64,000 bases of DNA from Flavobacterium undicola. Lineage in GTDB: Bacteria; Bacteroidota; Bacteroidia; Flavobacteriales; Flavobacteriaceae. The DNA is taken from NCBI RefSeq assembly GCF_009909155.2, contig NZ_JAAAPM020000017.1, forward strand, positions 1 through 64,000. Reading direction: 5' to 3'. This document shows, in pieces, positions 44,288 through 53,490 of this stretch. Each line of letters begins with the position of its first letter. Position 1 is the stretch's first letter. Under the pieces are notes generated by a model. That model saw only the letters and a program-made list of their open reading frames with translations. It was not told the DNA's origin and did no database searches. The position numbers and the translations under genes were made by a program.

Positions 44288-45031
44288 ATGACTAGTCTTT
44301 ATCCAGATGAAATGGCCGAAATATATGACGCCATGTACCAAAGCTTTATAGACTACAACAAAGAATACACTTTTTACAACAAGCTGCTTCAAAAAAGCAA
44401 TCCTAAAAGCATTTTAGAAATAGGCAGCGGAACAGGAAATCTCGCCAAACATTTTATTAAAAACAAACAAAACTATACGGGGCTTGATTACAGCAAAAGC
44501 ATGATTGGCATTTCCCAAAAGAGAAATCCAGATTGCAACTTTATTCAAGGTGACATGCGTGATTTTAACCTCGAAGAAAAAGTAGATGCTATAATTATCA
44601 CCAGTCGCTCGACAAGTTACCTCATTTCAAACAACGATATCAACGACACTTTTAACTGCCTGCACAACAATCTCAATACAGATGGTGTCATTATTTTTGA
44701 TTTCATAGATGCCAACAGATTCATACCTTACATTAAAGAAAACAGCCCAATTGTTCACACAGCCCAACACAAAGGCATCAATTATAGTCGAAAAAGTAGC
44801 TGGGAAGTAAGTCAGCACGACAATTTTTTACTCGAATGGACTGCTAAATATTACAGCGATGAAATAGACGATAGTAAAGCAATTGCAAACGACTACTCTA
44901 CTGTACGCGTTTTTACTTTAAACGAAATGCAATTATTCCTCTATCTCAATCATTTTGAAATTGTCGAAATCATTGACCGAAAAACCTATGCTTACGATAC
45001 TTTTGTAATTGTAGCCAAAAAAAAATCCTGA
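44288..45031 (+). CDS. Class I SAM-dependent methyltransferase
   Basis: The 247-residue soluble protein has motif I ILEIGSGTGNLAKHF at about residues 44-58, then TGLDYSKSMIGISQKRNPDCNFIQGDMRDF, standard for small-molecule methyltransferases. The substrate is not apparent. The stop codon lies inside the ascending arm of a strong terminator hairpin, so the transcript ends almost exactly at the end of the coding region. Confidence 0.86.
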   Translation: MTSLYPDEMAEIYDAMYQSFIDYNKEYTFYNKLLQKSNPKSILEIGSGTGNLAKHFIKNKQNYTGLDYSKSMIGISQKRNPDCNFIQGDMRDFNLEEKVDAIIITSRSTSYLISNNDINDTFNCLHNNLNTDGVIIFDFIDANRFIPYIKENSPIVHTAQHKGINYSRKSSWEVSQHDNFLLEWTAKYYSDEIDDSKAIANDYSTVRVFTLNEMQLFLYLNHFEIVEIIDRKTYAYDTFVIVAKKKS

Positions 45032-45055
45032 GTTGTTCACTCAGGATTTTTTTTT
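45022..45055. terminator. Bidirectional terminator overlapping the methyltransferase stop codon
   Basis: AAAATCCTGAG (45022-45032) pairs perfectly with CTCAGGATTTT (45040-45050) and is flanked by an A-run and a T-run. It serves the convergent methyltransferase and ferredoxin genes. Confidence 0.92.
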
Positions 45056-45069
45056 AATTTATCTAATAA

Positions 45070-45420
45070 CTATTCATTGTGTAAGAAAGCTTGTCTGTTC
45101 AATAAAGTTTCTTCATCCTCAACATGATTATCATCCGGGATACAACAATCAACAGGACATACAGCAGCACATTGAGGTTCATCATGGAATCCTTTACACT
45201 CTGTACATTTTCCTGGAACGATATAATATATTTCATCCGAAATAGGAGTTTGAGCATCATCTGCATCTACTTCAGTTCCGTCAGGAAGTATTACTTTTCC
45301 ATTTAATTTTGTACCATCTTTATATCTCCAATCGTCAGCACCTTCATAAATTGCTGTATTTGGACATTCTGGTTCACATGCACCACAGTTGATACATTCG
45401 TCTGTTATGATAATTGCCAT
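45070..45420 (-). CDS. 4Fe-4S dicluster ferredoxin
   Basis: The 116-residue protein has two 4Fe-4S cluster motifs, [12 protein letters not shown] near residue 9 and [22 protein letters not shown] near residue 73, the second with an insertion between Cys pairs as in the long bacterial ferredoxin type. The two are separated by a segment of about 55 residues. It is an electron carrier. It is divergent from the acyl-CoA reductase gene across a 136-base promoter region. Confidence 0.92.
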   Translation of the reverse strand: MAIIITDECINCGACEPECPNTAIYEGADDWRYKDGTKLNGKVILPDGTEVDADDAQTPISDEIYYIVPGKCTECKGFHDEPQCAAVCPVDCCIPDDNHVEDEETLLNRQAFLHNE

Positions 45421-45486
45421 TTTATTCTGTGTTTATTTTTTTTGCAAGTAAAAATCTTATAGCCAAAAAACATTTGACATAAGACT

Positions 45487-45518
45487 TTTGACTTTCGCCT
45501 TATTAAATCTTACTTTTG
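45487..45518 (+). promoter_or_regulatory. Full Bacteroidetes promoter upstream of the acyl-CoA reductase gene
   Basis: TTTG at 45487-45490 and TACTTTTG at 45511-45518 are separated by 20 bases, a complete match to the TTTG-N19-21-TAnnTTTG consensus. The start codon of the next gene is 38 bases downstream. Confidence 0.8.
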
Positions 45519-45556
45519 TGCAAAATTACAATCAAAACATTTCATAAACAAACATT

Positions 45557-46615
45557 ATGACATTAGAAACTAAAAAAAATGCGTTTATCGAATTAGGAAA
45601 ATTCCTGAGTCAATTTTCTGAAGCCGAAAACAGTCCCAAAAAAGACGTTTTAGGCAATGCTATTTTTTTTGATTCTTTTGTTGATTTAATTCACTTATCT
45701 CAATCTCATAATGGCTGGTACACTCCTGAGCAAGTATACTATGCTCTTCAATCCTGGGCAAATGCCTTGAGTAAAGAGAACCTGGATACTTGGTTAGACG
45801 CCTATGACTTTACAAATGTAAAACCCAAAAAAATTGCATTAATACTAGCAGGAAACATTCCCTTAGTTGGTTTTCATGATTTTCTATCGGTTTTAATCTC
45901 AGGACATGATGTTTTAGTAAAAACATCTTCAAATGACCAGCATTTATTGCCTTTTTTAGCCAAATATTTGATTCATATTGCACCCGAATTAGCCAATAAC
46001 ATCACTTTTACCGAAGGCAAACTAGAAAATTTTGACGCTGTAATTGCCACGGGAAGCAACAACACCGCTCGTTATTTTGAATATTACTTTAAAGACAAAC
46101 CCTCTATTATTCGCAAAAGCCGAAACTCTATTGCGATCTTGAATGGCGAAGAAACTAAAGAACAATTAGTTGCTTTAGGTGAAGATATTTTTAGATATTT
46201 CGGATTAGGTTGTCGTAATGTTTCCAAACTTTTTGTTCCAAAAGGATATCGTTTTGATACTTTTTTCGAAGCTATATTCGAATATCAGGATATAATTCAC
46301 TACGAAAAATACGCTAACAATTACGATTACAACAAAGCGGTTTTCTTGATGAGCAATTTCAAATTACTAGACAATGGTTTTTTAACTATAAAAGAAGATG
46401 TCAGCCATGCCTCTCCTATTTCGAGTGTCTTTTATGAATATTATGAAAATCTTTCTGATTTAGAAAAAAAACTAGATTCAGAAGCCGACAATATTCAATG
46501 TATTGTAAGCAATAATTTAGTAAAAAACAGCGTCGCATTCGGACATACACAACAGCCTAAATTATGGGATTATGCCGATAATATCGATACTATATCGTTT
46601 TTGTTAATAACATAG
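45557..46615 (+). CDS. LuxC-like acyl-CoA reductase
   Basis: The 352-residue protein matches the acyl-CoA reductase LuxC family: ALILAGNIPLVGFHDFLSVLISGHDVLVKTS in the nucleotide-binding part, then RNSIAILNGEE and RYFGLGCRNVSKLFVP containing the likely catalytic Cys (GLGCRN). The family reduces acyl-CoA to aldehyde. In Flavobacteriaceae this gene commonly stands between a ferredoxin and serC, as here, but its physiological substrate in that setting is not known. Confidence 0.88.
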   Translation: MTLETKKNAFIELGKFLSQFSEAENSPKKDVLGNAIFFDSFVDLIHLSQSHNGWYTPEQVYYALQSWANALSKENLDTWLDAYDFTNVKPKKIALILAGNIPLVGFHDFLSVLISGHDVLVKTSSNDQHLLPFLAKYLIHIAPELANNITFTEGKLENFDAVIATGSNNTARYFEYYFKDKPSIIRKSRNSIAILNGEETKEQLVALGEDIFRYFGLGCRNVSKLFVPKGYRFDTFFEAIFEYQDIIHYEKYANNYDYNKAVFLMSNFKLLDNGFLTIKEDVSHASPISSVFYEYYENLSDLEKKLDSEADNIQCIVSNNLVKNSVAFGHTQQPKLWDYADNIDTISFLLIT

Positions 46616-46708
46616 AATAATTTTTAATAATTATTACGAATAATTTAATGCTTATTCGAGTCCTATTACCGAAATTTGCATTTTAATTTTTTGGACTTAA
46701 ACTACACC

Positions 46709-47779
46709 ATGAAAAAACACAACTACAGCGCAGGACCATCTATCTTACCACAAGAAGTTTTTGAAAAATCAGCAGAAGCTATTTTGAACTTCAATAATTC
46801 AGGATTATCAATTTTAGAAATTTCGCATAGAAGTAAAGACTTTGTTGCTGTTATGGACGAAGCTAGAGATTTAGCTCTTGAGTTACTTGGATTAGAAGGA
46901 AAAGGATACCAAGCTCTTTTTCTTGGAGGTGGAGCTAGTCTTGAATTCTTGATGGTTCCTTACAACTTGATGAAAGAAAATGGAAAAGCGGCTTATTTAG
47001 ATTCAGGAACTTGGGCTACTGCAGCTATCAAAGAAGCTAAATTTTTTGGAGAAACTGTTATTGTTGCTTCTTCTAAAGAAGACAATTATACTTATGTTCC
47101 TAAAGGGTATGAAATTCCTGCTGACGCAGATTATTTTCACTGTACTTCTAACAATACCATTTTTGGTACTCAAATGAAATCATTCCCTAAAACTAATGTA
47201 CCGTTAGTTTGCGATATGAGTTCAGATATTTTTTCCAGAGAATTAGATTTTTCTCAGTTTGACATTATCTATGCTGGAGCTCAAAAAAATATGGGACCTG
47301 CAGGAACAACTTTGGTAGTTATCAAAGAAGAAATTCTAGGTAAAAACGGTCGTGCTATCCCAAGTATGTTAGACTATGCTAAACACATTAAAGCAGATAG
47401 TATGTTTAACACTCCTCCTGTTTTCCCAGTTTACGCATCTCTATTGACATTAAGATGGATCAAGGAAAAAGGTGGAATTGCAGCTATTGAAAAATTAAAC
47501 AACGCTAAAGCAGAATTGCTTTATAACGAAATCGACAGAAACCCATTATTTAAAGGAGCTGCTGTTAAGGAAGATCGTTCTAACATGAATATTACTTTCT
47601 TATTAACTAATCCTGAACACACTGAAACATTTGACAAAATGTGGAAAGAAGCTGGAATTTCTGGATTGCCAGGTCACCGTTCAGTAGGTGGTTACAGAGC
47701 ATCTATCTACAATTCTATGCCAATTGAAAGCGTACAAGTATTAGTAGATACTATGCAAGCTTTAGAAAAAAACGTTTAA
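46709..47779 (+). CDS. serC: Phosphoserine aminotransferase
   Basis: SerC converts 3-phosphohydroxypyruvate and glutamate to phosphoserine in serine synthesis and also acts in pyridoxal phosphate synthesis. The 356-residue protein begins MKKHNYSAGPSILP and has FLGGGASLEFLMVPYNL, the PLP-binding Lys in YAGAQKNMGPAGTT and the C-terminal GLPGHRSVGGYRASIYN. I chose the ATG at 46709; the in-frame TTG at 46676 would add 11 residues with no homology. It is followed by serA after a hairpin. Confidence 0.96.
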   Translation: MKKHNYSAGPSILPQEVFEKSAEAILNFNNSGLSILEISHRSKDFVAVMDEARDLALELLGLEGKGYQALFLGGGASLEFLMVPYNLMKENGKAAYLDSGTWATAAIKEAKFFGETVIVASSKEDNYTYVPKGYEIPADADYFHCTSNNTIFGTQMKSFPKTNVPLVCDMSSDIFSRELDFSQFDIIYAGAQKNMGPAGTTLVVIKEEILGKNGRAIPSMLDYAKHIKADSMFNTPPVFPVYASLLTLRWIKEKGGIAAIEKLNNAKAELLYNEIDRNPLFKGAAVKEDRSNMNITFLLTNPEHTETFDKMWKEAGISGLPGHRSVGGYRASIYNSMPIESVQVLVDTMQALEKNV

Positions 47780-47800
47780 AACTAAACATATAAATAAACT

Positions 47801-47840
47801 GAACGATTAAAGGTCAAAAACTTTTAATCGTTCTTTATTT
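47801..47840 (+). terminator. Hairpin between serC and serA
   Basis: GAACGATTAAAGG pairs with CTTTTAATCGTTC (one mismatch) across a short loop, then TTCTTTATTT. The T-tract is interrupted, so it may only attenuate read-through from serC into serA. Confidence 0.6.
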
Positions 47841-47880
47841 CAATCAAAAAAGAATTCCAATCTTTAAATAAAAAAAAGAA

Positions 47881-48831
47881 ATGAAAGTATTAGCAAACGA
47901 CGGGATTTCAAAAAGTGGAATCTTAGCTTTAGAAAAAGGTGGTTTTGAAGTAATCACTACAAAAGTGGCTCAAGAACAAGTAGCTAACTATATCAACGAA
48001 AACAACGTAAGTGTTATTTTAGTTCGTAGTGCAACTAAAGTTCGTAAAGATATTATTGACGCTTGTCCTGGTATCAAAATCATTGGTCGTGGTGGTGTAG
48101 GCATGGATAACATTGATGTGGATTATGCTAAAAGCAAAGGAATTCACGTAATCAACACTCCTGCTTCTTCATCAGAATCTGTAGCTGAATTAGTTTTTGC
48201 TCATTTATTATCTGGTGTTCGTTTTTTACATGATTCTAACAGAAACATGCCTTTAGAAGGAGACACAAAGTTTAACGACTTGAAAAAAGCATATGCTAAC
48301 GGAGTTGAATTAAGAGGAAAAACTTTAGGTATCGTAGGTATTGGTCGTATTGGTCAAGCTACAGCTAAAATGGCTCTTGGTTTAGGTATGAAAGTTATCG
48401 CTGCTGATAGCTTTATTCCTCAAGTGGATATTAAAGTAGAATTCTTTGACGGACAATCAATAACTACAACTGTTGTTTCTCAATCATTAGAATCTTTATT
48501 TCAAGAAGCTGATTTCATTACATTACACGTTCCTGCTCAAAACGGTTACATCGTAACTGAAAAAGAATTTGCAACAATGAAAGATGGTGTAGCTATTGTA
48601 AACTGTGCTCGTGGTGGTGTTATCAACGAAGTAGATTTAGTTAACGCTTTAGACAGTGGAAAAGTAGCTTTTGCAGGTTTAGATGTTTTCGAAAACGAAC
48701 CAACTCCAGCAACACAACTTTTAATGCACTCAAAAATCTCTTTGACTCCACACATTGGAGCTGCAACAGGAGAAGCTCAAGACAGAATTGGAACTGAATT
48801 AGCTTCACAAATTATTAGTTTATTGAGCTAA
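47881..48831 (+). CDS. serA: D-3-phosphoglycerate dehydrogenase
   Basis: SerA oxidises 3-phosphoglycerate with NAD+, the first step of serine synthesis. The 316-residue protein has GRGGVGMDNIDVDYA, the nucleotide-binding GIVGIGRIGQATAKMALGLG, the catalytic Arg in NCARGGVINE, Glu in the FENEPTP region, and His in PHIGAATGEAQ. It is the short type lacking the ACT and ASB domains of larger SerA, so feedback inhibition by serine is not expected by that mechanism. It directly follows serC. Confidence 0.94.
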   Translation: MKVLANDGISKSGILALEKGGFEVITTKVAQEQVANYINENNVSVILVRSATKVRKDIIDACPGIKIIGRGGVGMDNIDVDYAKSKGIHVINTPASSSESVAELVFAHLLSGVRFLHDSNRNMPLEGDTKFNDLKKAYANGVELRGKTLGIVGIGRIGQATAKMALGLGMKVIAADSFIPQVDIKVEFFDGQSITTTVVSQSLESLFQEADFITLHVPAQNGYIVTEKEFATMKDGVAIVNCARGGVINEVDLVNALDSGKVAFAGLDVFENEPTPATQLLMHSKISLTPHIGAATGEAQDRIGTELASQIISLLS

Positions 48832-48855
48832 TAAATAATAAAGCTTTTATAATAC

Positions 48856-48893
48856 AAAAGGACTCATTGCAATGCTAATGAGTCCTTTTTTTT
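48856..48893 (+). terminator. Rho-independent terminator after serA
   Basis: AAAAGGACTCATT pairs perfectly with AATGAGTCCTTTT around an eight-base loop and is followed by a T-run, 24 bases beyond the serA stop. Confidence 0.92.
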
Positions 48894-48930
48894 ATTAAAT
48901 TTGATAAATAATCTTATAAAAGCAAATCTC

Positions 48931-49488
48931 ATGTTAGCACAATTGACACAATTAGTACAGGAATTTGGTATAGATGCAGTTATAAAAAACGAGGCGATTC
49001 CAAACGAACAAAATGAGGCAGTCCTCAAAGAAACCAGCAGTTCTATTTTTTCGAGCCTACAAAAAATCGCAAACGACGTTGATTTATCGCAAATTGTAGG
49101 CTTATTACAAAGTAAGGACATCGACAAGAACAATCCTGCTATTCAAAAAATAACCAACGAAGTATCTAATTCGTTAACCGAAAAATTAGGAATCAACTCC
49201 ACTACCGCAAAAAGTACTGCAACAAGCATGATTCCTAAAGTACTTAGTTCCTTAATTAACAAAGCTAACGACCCTAAAGACACCAGTATTAACCTTTCCG
49301 GATTACTCGATTCCTTAACAGGTGGGGATAGTCCTGAGCATGCAAGTATTATGCACGCTATAGGCACTTATGGTATTCATTTTGGATTAGATCAAAATTC
49401 AGACGGAAAAATAGATGTTGATGATGCTGTTGAACTTACTAAAAAAGGAGGACTGAGTGGAATGCTTGGCAAACTTTTTGGAAAATAA
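48931..49488 (+). CDS. DUF937-like protein with an EF-hand motif
   Basis: The 185-residue protein is Ala/Leu/Gln-rich in its first part (MLAQLTQLVQEFGIDAVIKN, with FSSLQKIANDV), similar to DUF937 bacterial proteins. Near the C-terminus FGLDQNSDGKIDVDDAVE contains a canonical EF-hand calcium loop (DxNxDGxIxxxD), followed by a Gly-rich tail (GGLSGMLGKLFGK). I chose ATG 48931 over the upstream TTG at 48901. Function unknown; calcium binding is inferred from the motif. A terminator follows. Confidence 0.78.
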   Translation: MLAQLTQLVQEFGIDAVIKNEAIPNEQNEAVLKETSSSIFSSLQKIANDVDLSQIVGLLQSKDIDKNNPAIQKITNEVSNSLTEKLGINSTTAKSTATSMIPKVLSSLINKANDPKDTSINLSGLLDSLTGGDSPEHASIMHAIGTYGIHFGLDQNSDGKIDVDDAVELTKKGGLSGMLGKLFGK

Positions 49489-49510
49489 AACTAAATAACA
49501 CTCTCATTAC

Positions 49511-49545
49511 AAAGCCATTTATCCAAATATAAATGGCTTTTTTTA
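49511..49545 (+). terminator. Rho-independent terminator
   Basis: AAAGCCATTTA and TAAATGGCTTT pair perfectly across an eight-base loop, followed by a T-run, 23 bases after the DUF937-like stop codon. Confidence 0.9.
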
Positions 49546-49604
49546 TTTAAACCAATCATAATTAGCTATTTAATTCGTAAATTTAGGTAGTTAATTTTAC
49601 TGTC

Positions 49605-50042
49605 ATGAAAAATAGTCTTTACATACTCGCAATGTTTCTAGGACTTATCATAATAAGCTGTAATGCAAATAAAAGTATCATTACAAAAAACAAAAGTACA
49701 GCACCCAAAACCAGTGACACTATCAAGATTGCCAATAAAGATATTGAATACGAAGTTATCATTATCGACCCTGGATTCAATACTTGGCTCAATAGCTTAG
49801 CTTACCCAAGAGGATTTTATGACCAAAGCTATTTAGAAACAAAAAACCAACAATACATCAACGAATGGAACTATCGTTTTTCGCAACCACAACAATACAA
49901 CCGGGATTTATATGAAATGAGTATCGATTATGATTCCACCATTAATTATGGTTACGAAGTAAATTATTTGATATATAATTACATGGTTTATTTCCAAAAT
50001 AATTACCGTCAAAAACTTTCTGGTCGCGTTCCCTTTAGATAA
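49605..50042 (+). CDS. DUF6146-like lipoprotein
   Basis: The 145-residue protein has a lipoprotein signal (MKNSLYILAMFLGLIIISCNAN, lipidated Cys at 19). The mature part contains EYEVIIIDPGFNTWLNSLA and a Tyr/Asn-rich C-terminus (QQYINEWNYRF, YGYEVNYLIYNYMVYFQNNYRQKL), which fits DUF6146 of Flavobacteriaceae. Function is unknown. It is followed by a small membrane-protein gene after 32 bases. Confidence 0.82.
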   Translation: MKNSLYILAMFLGLIIISCNANKSIITKNKSTAPKTSDTIKIANKDIEYEVIIIDPGFNTWLNSLAYPRGFYDQSYLETKNQQYINEWNYRFSQPQQYNRDLYEMSIDYDSTINYGYEVNYLIYNYMVYFQNNYRQKLSGRVPFR

Positions 50043-50074
50043 TCTTCACTACATTTGTAATCATTACAAATAAA

Positions 50075-50380
50075 ATGAAGAAATTAAAAGAACGTTGGAA
50101 AATAGAGTCTAACTTTCAACTCACAATCATTTTTATCGTTTTTGCTATTACAGGATCGGCTTCGGCATGGATTTCAAAACCCGTTTGTATCTGGTTAGGA
50201 ATTTTAAAAGAAGATTTCGGTTTCTGGCATACTCCTGTCCGCTTATTAATAGTCTTACCGTTATACCAAATCCTTCTTGTTCTTATTGGTTTTTTATTTG
50301 GCCAATTTAAATTTTTCTGGGCATTCGAAAAGAAAATGCTTCGAAAAATGGGATTAGGTTTCTTATTTAAAGACGAATAA
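50075..50380 (+). CDS. DUF6787-like membrane protein
   Basis: The 101-residue protein starts MKKLKERWKIESNFQL and has two membrane helices (about 18-40 and 57-78) with the ending FFWAFEKKMLRKMGLGFLF. This layout matches DUF6787 proteins, sometimes annotated as prolipoprotein diacylglyceryl transferase-like without evidence of activity. A TACATTTG box at 50050-50057 could be its own -7 element. Confidence 0.78.
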   Translation: MKKLKERWKIESNFQLTIIFIVFAITGSASAWISKPVCIWLGILKEDFGFWHTPVRLLIVLPLYQILLVLIGFLFGQFKFFWAFEKKMLRKMGLGFLFKDE

Positions 50381-50381
50381 A

Positions 50382-50648
50382 TCAGCTTTCTTTTTTTATC
50401 ACATAGCAATAAATCCAGGTTAACGTAAAAGTGGGAATGAAATCAGTAAAAGGGAAAAATTCTTCCACAAAAGAAATAATACCACCAACCTTCCCTATCC
50501 TGCCTTTATACATTTTAGTCATTAAAAAACCCGAAGCTGGAGCCCAAACCACATCTGAAAATTCACCTATAAAAGGAATAGAAAACGACAGCATCCCTAC
50601 AACATCGAAAACAATTCCTAAAAAAAGCTTTTTATACCTATATTCCAT
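50382..50648 (-). CDS. Small membrane protein of unknown function
   Basis: The 88-residue protein has two membrane segments (about 7-26 and 67-84), with GMLSFSIPFIGEFSDVVWAPASGFLM in the middle and a basic C-terminal tail. Similar short proteins are found across Flavobacteriaceae. Its stop codon lies one base beyond the convergent DUF6787-like stop, leaving no room for a separate terminator. No function is known. Confidence 0.7.
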   Translation of the reverse strand: MEYRYKKLFLGIVFDVVGMLSFSIPFIGEFSDVVWAPASGFLMTKMYKGRIGKVGGIISFVEEFFPFTDFIPTFTLTWIYCYVIKKES

Positions 50649-50701
50649 GCGTCGTTGATTTACTTGAAAGAATTCCGAAACTTAAAAAATAAAAGGATAA
50701 G

Positions 50702-51247
50702 TTATTTTAATTTTTCTTTAAAATACTGTCGCACTTTAGCAACCTTAGGAGTAATCACAAAGGAGCAATACCCTTGCGATTTGTTTTGATTGTAATAATT
50801 TTGATGATAGTCTTCCGCTTCAAAAAATGTCGAAGCTGGAGAAAGCTGAGTGACTATTGGTTTACCAAAAACATCTTCTTTAGTTAAAAACCGGATAAAA
50901 TCCTCAGAAATTAGTTTTTGTTCTTCATTATGATAAAAAATCTCACTTCGATATTGTGTTCCCACATCATTTCCCTGACGGTTCAAAGTAGTAGGATCAT
51001 GGGTTGCAAAAAACAATTCCAATAATTCACCAAACGAAATGACTTCAGGATTAAAACTAATTTGTATCGCTTCGGCATGCCCTGTATCTCCTTGACAAAT
51101 TTCCTTATAAGTAGGATTCAACGTTTTCCCTCCTATATAACCTGAAACAATAGCCTCAACTCCTTTTAACTCTAAAAAAACAGCCTCAGTACACCAAAAA
51201 CAACCACCAGCAAACGTTGTCATTTCCATTTTTATATCTTTTTCCAT
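50702..51247 (-). CDS. msrA: Peptide-methionine (S)-S-oxide reductase MsrA
   Basis: MsrA repairs oxidised methionine. The 181-residue protein has the signature GGCFWCTEAVF with the catalytic Cys near residue 18, then GYIGGKTLNPTYKEIC, HAEAIQISFNP and the C-terminal QNKSQGYCSFVI region with a possible resolving Cys. No signal peptide, so it is likely cytosolic. A promoter facing this gene lies upstream at 51299-51328. Confidence 0.95.
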   Translation of the reverse strand: MEKDIKMEMTTFAGGCFWCTEAVFLELKGVEAIVSGYIGGKTLNPTYKEICQGDTGHAEAIQISFNPEVISFGELLELFFATHDPTTLNRQGNDVGTQYRSEIFYHNEEQKLISEDFIRFLTKEDVFGKPIVTQLSPASTFFEAEDYHQNYYNQNKSQGYCSFVITPKVAKVRQYFKEKLK

Positions 51248-51298
51248 AACTACTTTTAAAATATAATTGCAATAACTGCGAACTCTATTACATTAACT

Positions 51299-51328
51299 CA
51301 AATTTATCACTTTTTATACCGCAACCAA
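51299..51328 (-). promoter_or_regulatory. Promoter of msrA
   Basis: On the minus strand TTG (51328-51326) is followed after 19 bases by TAAATTTG (51306-51299), matching the Bacteroidetes -33/-7 pattern, 52 bases upstream of the msrA start codon. Confidence 0.6.
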
Positions 51329-51374
51329 TTTTATAATCATTAAAATCTTTGTTTCTTTGTAAAAACAGCCAACA

Positions 51375-52037
51375 ATGATACAAGCCAAAAACTTACATAA
51401 ATATTACGATCAACTTCACGTTTTAAAAGGAGTTGATTTACATATTCAAAAAGGAGAAATCGTTTCCATTGTAGGTGCTTCAGGAGCTGGAAAAACAACG
51501 CTTTTACAAATCTTAGGTACATTAGACAAACCCAATAGTGATATCGATATTGAACTTCGAATCAATAATGAGGATATTTTGTCTATGAATGACAAAAACT
51601 TATCAAAATTTAGAAATTTAAATTTGGGATTTATTTTTCAATTTCACCAATTATTGCCTGAATTTACCGCTCTGGAAAACGTATGTATTCCCGCTTATAT
51701 AGCTAAAAAACCTAAAAAAGAAACCGAAGAAGAGGCCTTGAAACTACTAACCTACCTAGGTCTTTCGCATCGAATTAATCACAAACCAAACGAACTTTCG
51801 GGTGGTGAACAACAGCGTGTGGCTGTAGCCAGAGCATTGATAAACAAGCCTGCAGTAATTTTTGCTGACGAACCTTCAGGGAATTTAGATACTCATTCAG
51901 CTGAAAATTTACACCAATTGTTTTTTAAGTTAAGAGACGAATTTGGACAAACTTTTGTCATTGTTACTCATAATGAAGACTTAGCCAATATGGCCGATAG
52001 AAAACTGATTATGATTGACGGATTAATTAGCAATTAG
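51375..52037 (+). CDS. LolD-like ABC transporter ATP-binding protein
   Basis: The 220-residue ATPase has Walker [11 protein letters not shown]-loop [16 protein letters not shown], signature [15 protein letters not shown], Walker [13 protein letters not shown] and the H-loop VIVTHN. The NxDxH-type organisation and length match the LolD/MacB/FtsE group. LolD energises release of lipoproteins from the inner membrane; the matching permease gene (LolC/E) is not adjacent, which is common in this phylum. Exact role by homology only. Confidence 0.9.
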   Translation: MIQAKNLHKYYDQLHVLKGVDLHIQKGEIVSIVGASGAGKTTLLQILGTLDKPNSDIDIELRINNEDILSMNDKNLSKFRNLNLGFIFQFHQLLPEFTALENVCIPAYIAKKPKKETEEEALKLLTYLGLSHRINHKPNELSGGEQQRVAVARALINKPAVIFADEPSGNLDTHSAENLHQLFFKLRDEFGQTFVIVTHNEDLANMADRKLIMIDGLISN

Positions 52038-52159
52038 GAGCTATATCCAGCTGTACGCTATATCTTTTATGATCTCGTTAAAAAAAAAACGAGACCATAA
52101 AAGGATGCCGCTTCCATCTGGGCTAGGGAGCCTGAATAACAAGAACTTTCATTTTAAAC

Positions 52160-52924
52160 ATGAACCAAACCGAACTCAAAGATTTTCTTGACGAAAAAGT
52201 ACTGCAATACAACACACTCGATTTTATCGAAAGTGATCCTGTACAAATTCCACATTTATTTACCTCAAAAGAAGATATTGAAATTGCCGGATTCTTAAGC
52301 GCAACCATTGCTTGGGGCAATCGCAAAATGATTATAAAAAATTCCCATAAAATGATGGAGTTCATGGGCAATACTCCTTATGACTTTGTGATGTCACATT
52401 CTGATAATGATTTAGAACGACTGGAAACTTTTGTTCATCGCACATTTAATGGTCAAGACTTTATAGGTTTTATCAAAAGTCTACAAAACATCTACCAAAA
52501 TCATAGCGGACTGGAAGCTGTTTTTGCAAAAAATCAAGAAGCGAATTCGATGCAAAAAAGCATCTCTGAATTCAAAAAAATATTTTTTGAAATTCCGCAT
52601 TTGGCTAGGACACAAAAACACATTTCAGATCCTTTGAATAATTCGGCAGCCAAAAGAATTAATATGTACTTGCGCTGGATGTGCCGCCAAGACAACAAAG
52701 GAGTCGATTTAGGCATTTGGAAAACTATTCATCCGTCAAGCCTTTCTTGTCCTTTAGATGTTCATTCGGGAAATGTAGCTCGAAAACTAGGTTTACTTAC
52801 TCGAAAACAAAACGATGGTAAAGCCCTTTTTGAATTAGACTCTAAACTTCGAGAGTTTGATTCAACAGATCCTGTAAAATATGATTTTGCTCTTTTTGGA
52901 TTAGGTGTCTTTGAAGGATTTTAA
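52160..52924 (+). CDS. TIGR02757/DUF2400 family protein
   Basis: The 254-residue soluble protein matches TIGR02757 with FLSATIAWGNRKMIIKNSHKMMEFMG, RTFNGQDFIGFIKSLQNIY, AKRINMYLRWMCRQDN and PLDVHSGNVARKLGL. The helical fold resembles HhH-type DNA glycosylases or endonuclease III relatives, but no catalytic function is established. It lies about 120 bases behind the LolD-like gene and before the response regulator that begins the glycan locus. Confidence 0.87.
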   Translation: MNQTELKDFLDEKVLQYNTLDFIESDPVQIPHLFTSKEDIEIAGFLSATIAWGNRKMIIKNSHKMMEFMGNTPYDFVMSHSDNDLERLETFVHRTFNGQDFIGFIKSLQNIYQNHSGLEAVFAKNQEANSMQKSISEFKKIFFEIPHLARTQKHISDPLNNSAAKRINMYLRWMCRQDNKGVDLGIWKTIHPSSLSCPLDVHSGNVARKLGLLTRKQNDGKALFELDSKLREFDSTDPVKYDFALFGLGVFEGF

Positions 52925-53104
52925 TTATCCTTAATTAAAAAAGCAAAAATATCAAACATTAATTCTGTAATACTTTTATCCAAATTTTACCATAAAAATG
53001 TATTTTATCGGTTTTTTTACGCACTTAATCGATATTATTGAATTTTATTTATTACATTTATCTTGTAGAAAACCCTATTACAAAACCCTATAACCTACAA
53101 GAAA

Positions 53105-53473
53105 ATGAATCTTACAAAAAAAATTGTTTTAGCAGAGGATAACTCAATCCTTTCAAAATTGTTACAATTCAAATTAGAAAAAGAAGGTTATCACCTCTTA
53201 ATAGCTACCAATGGTAAAGAAGCTGTTGATCTAATTGAAGACAATAATCCTGACATGATACTAACTGATATTATGATGCCTTTCATCAGCGGATTGGAAG
53301 TCATTAGTCACGTTAGAAACAAGCTAGAAATGAAAACTCCCATAGTTGTATTTTCTTCTGCAGGTCAGGAGGAAATGGTTTTGAATGCTTTCAATTTAGG
53401 TGCAACCGATTTTATGAGCAAACCTTTTAGTCCAAACGAATTGATTATTCGTATTAAAAGGTTGATGCAGTAA
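53105..53473 (+). CDS. Stand-alone receiver-domain response regulator
   Basis: The 122-residue protein is a receiver only: acidic Glu11/Asp12, phospho-acceptor Asp55 in MILTDIMMPF, Ser/Thr in VVFSSAGQ and Lys in FMSKPFSP. With no output domain, it should act by protein contact. It opens a five-gene same-strand unit, 17 bases before the HEAT-repeat membrane gene. A TTG-N18-TATCTTGT promoter-like pair sits at 53038-53066. It may switch the glycosyltransferase machine on or off in response to an unlinked kinase. Confidence 0.9.
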   Translation: MNLTKKIVLAEDNSILSKLLQFKLEKEGYHLLIATNGKEAVDLIEDNNPDMILTDIMMPFISGLEVISHVRNKLEMKTPIVVFSSAGQEEMVLNAFNLGATDFMSKPFSPNELIIRIKRLMQ

Positions 53474-53490
53474 AGCTAAAATCAACTATT

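Noticed and set aside
52073..52094. Hairpin TCTCGTT/AACGAGA as a terminator of the LolD-like gene
   Set aside because: Its loop is an A-run and no T-tract follows on the plus strand, so terminator function is not supported.
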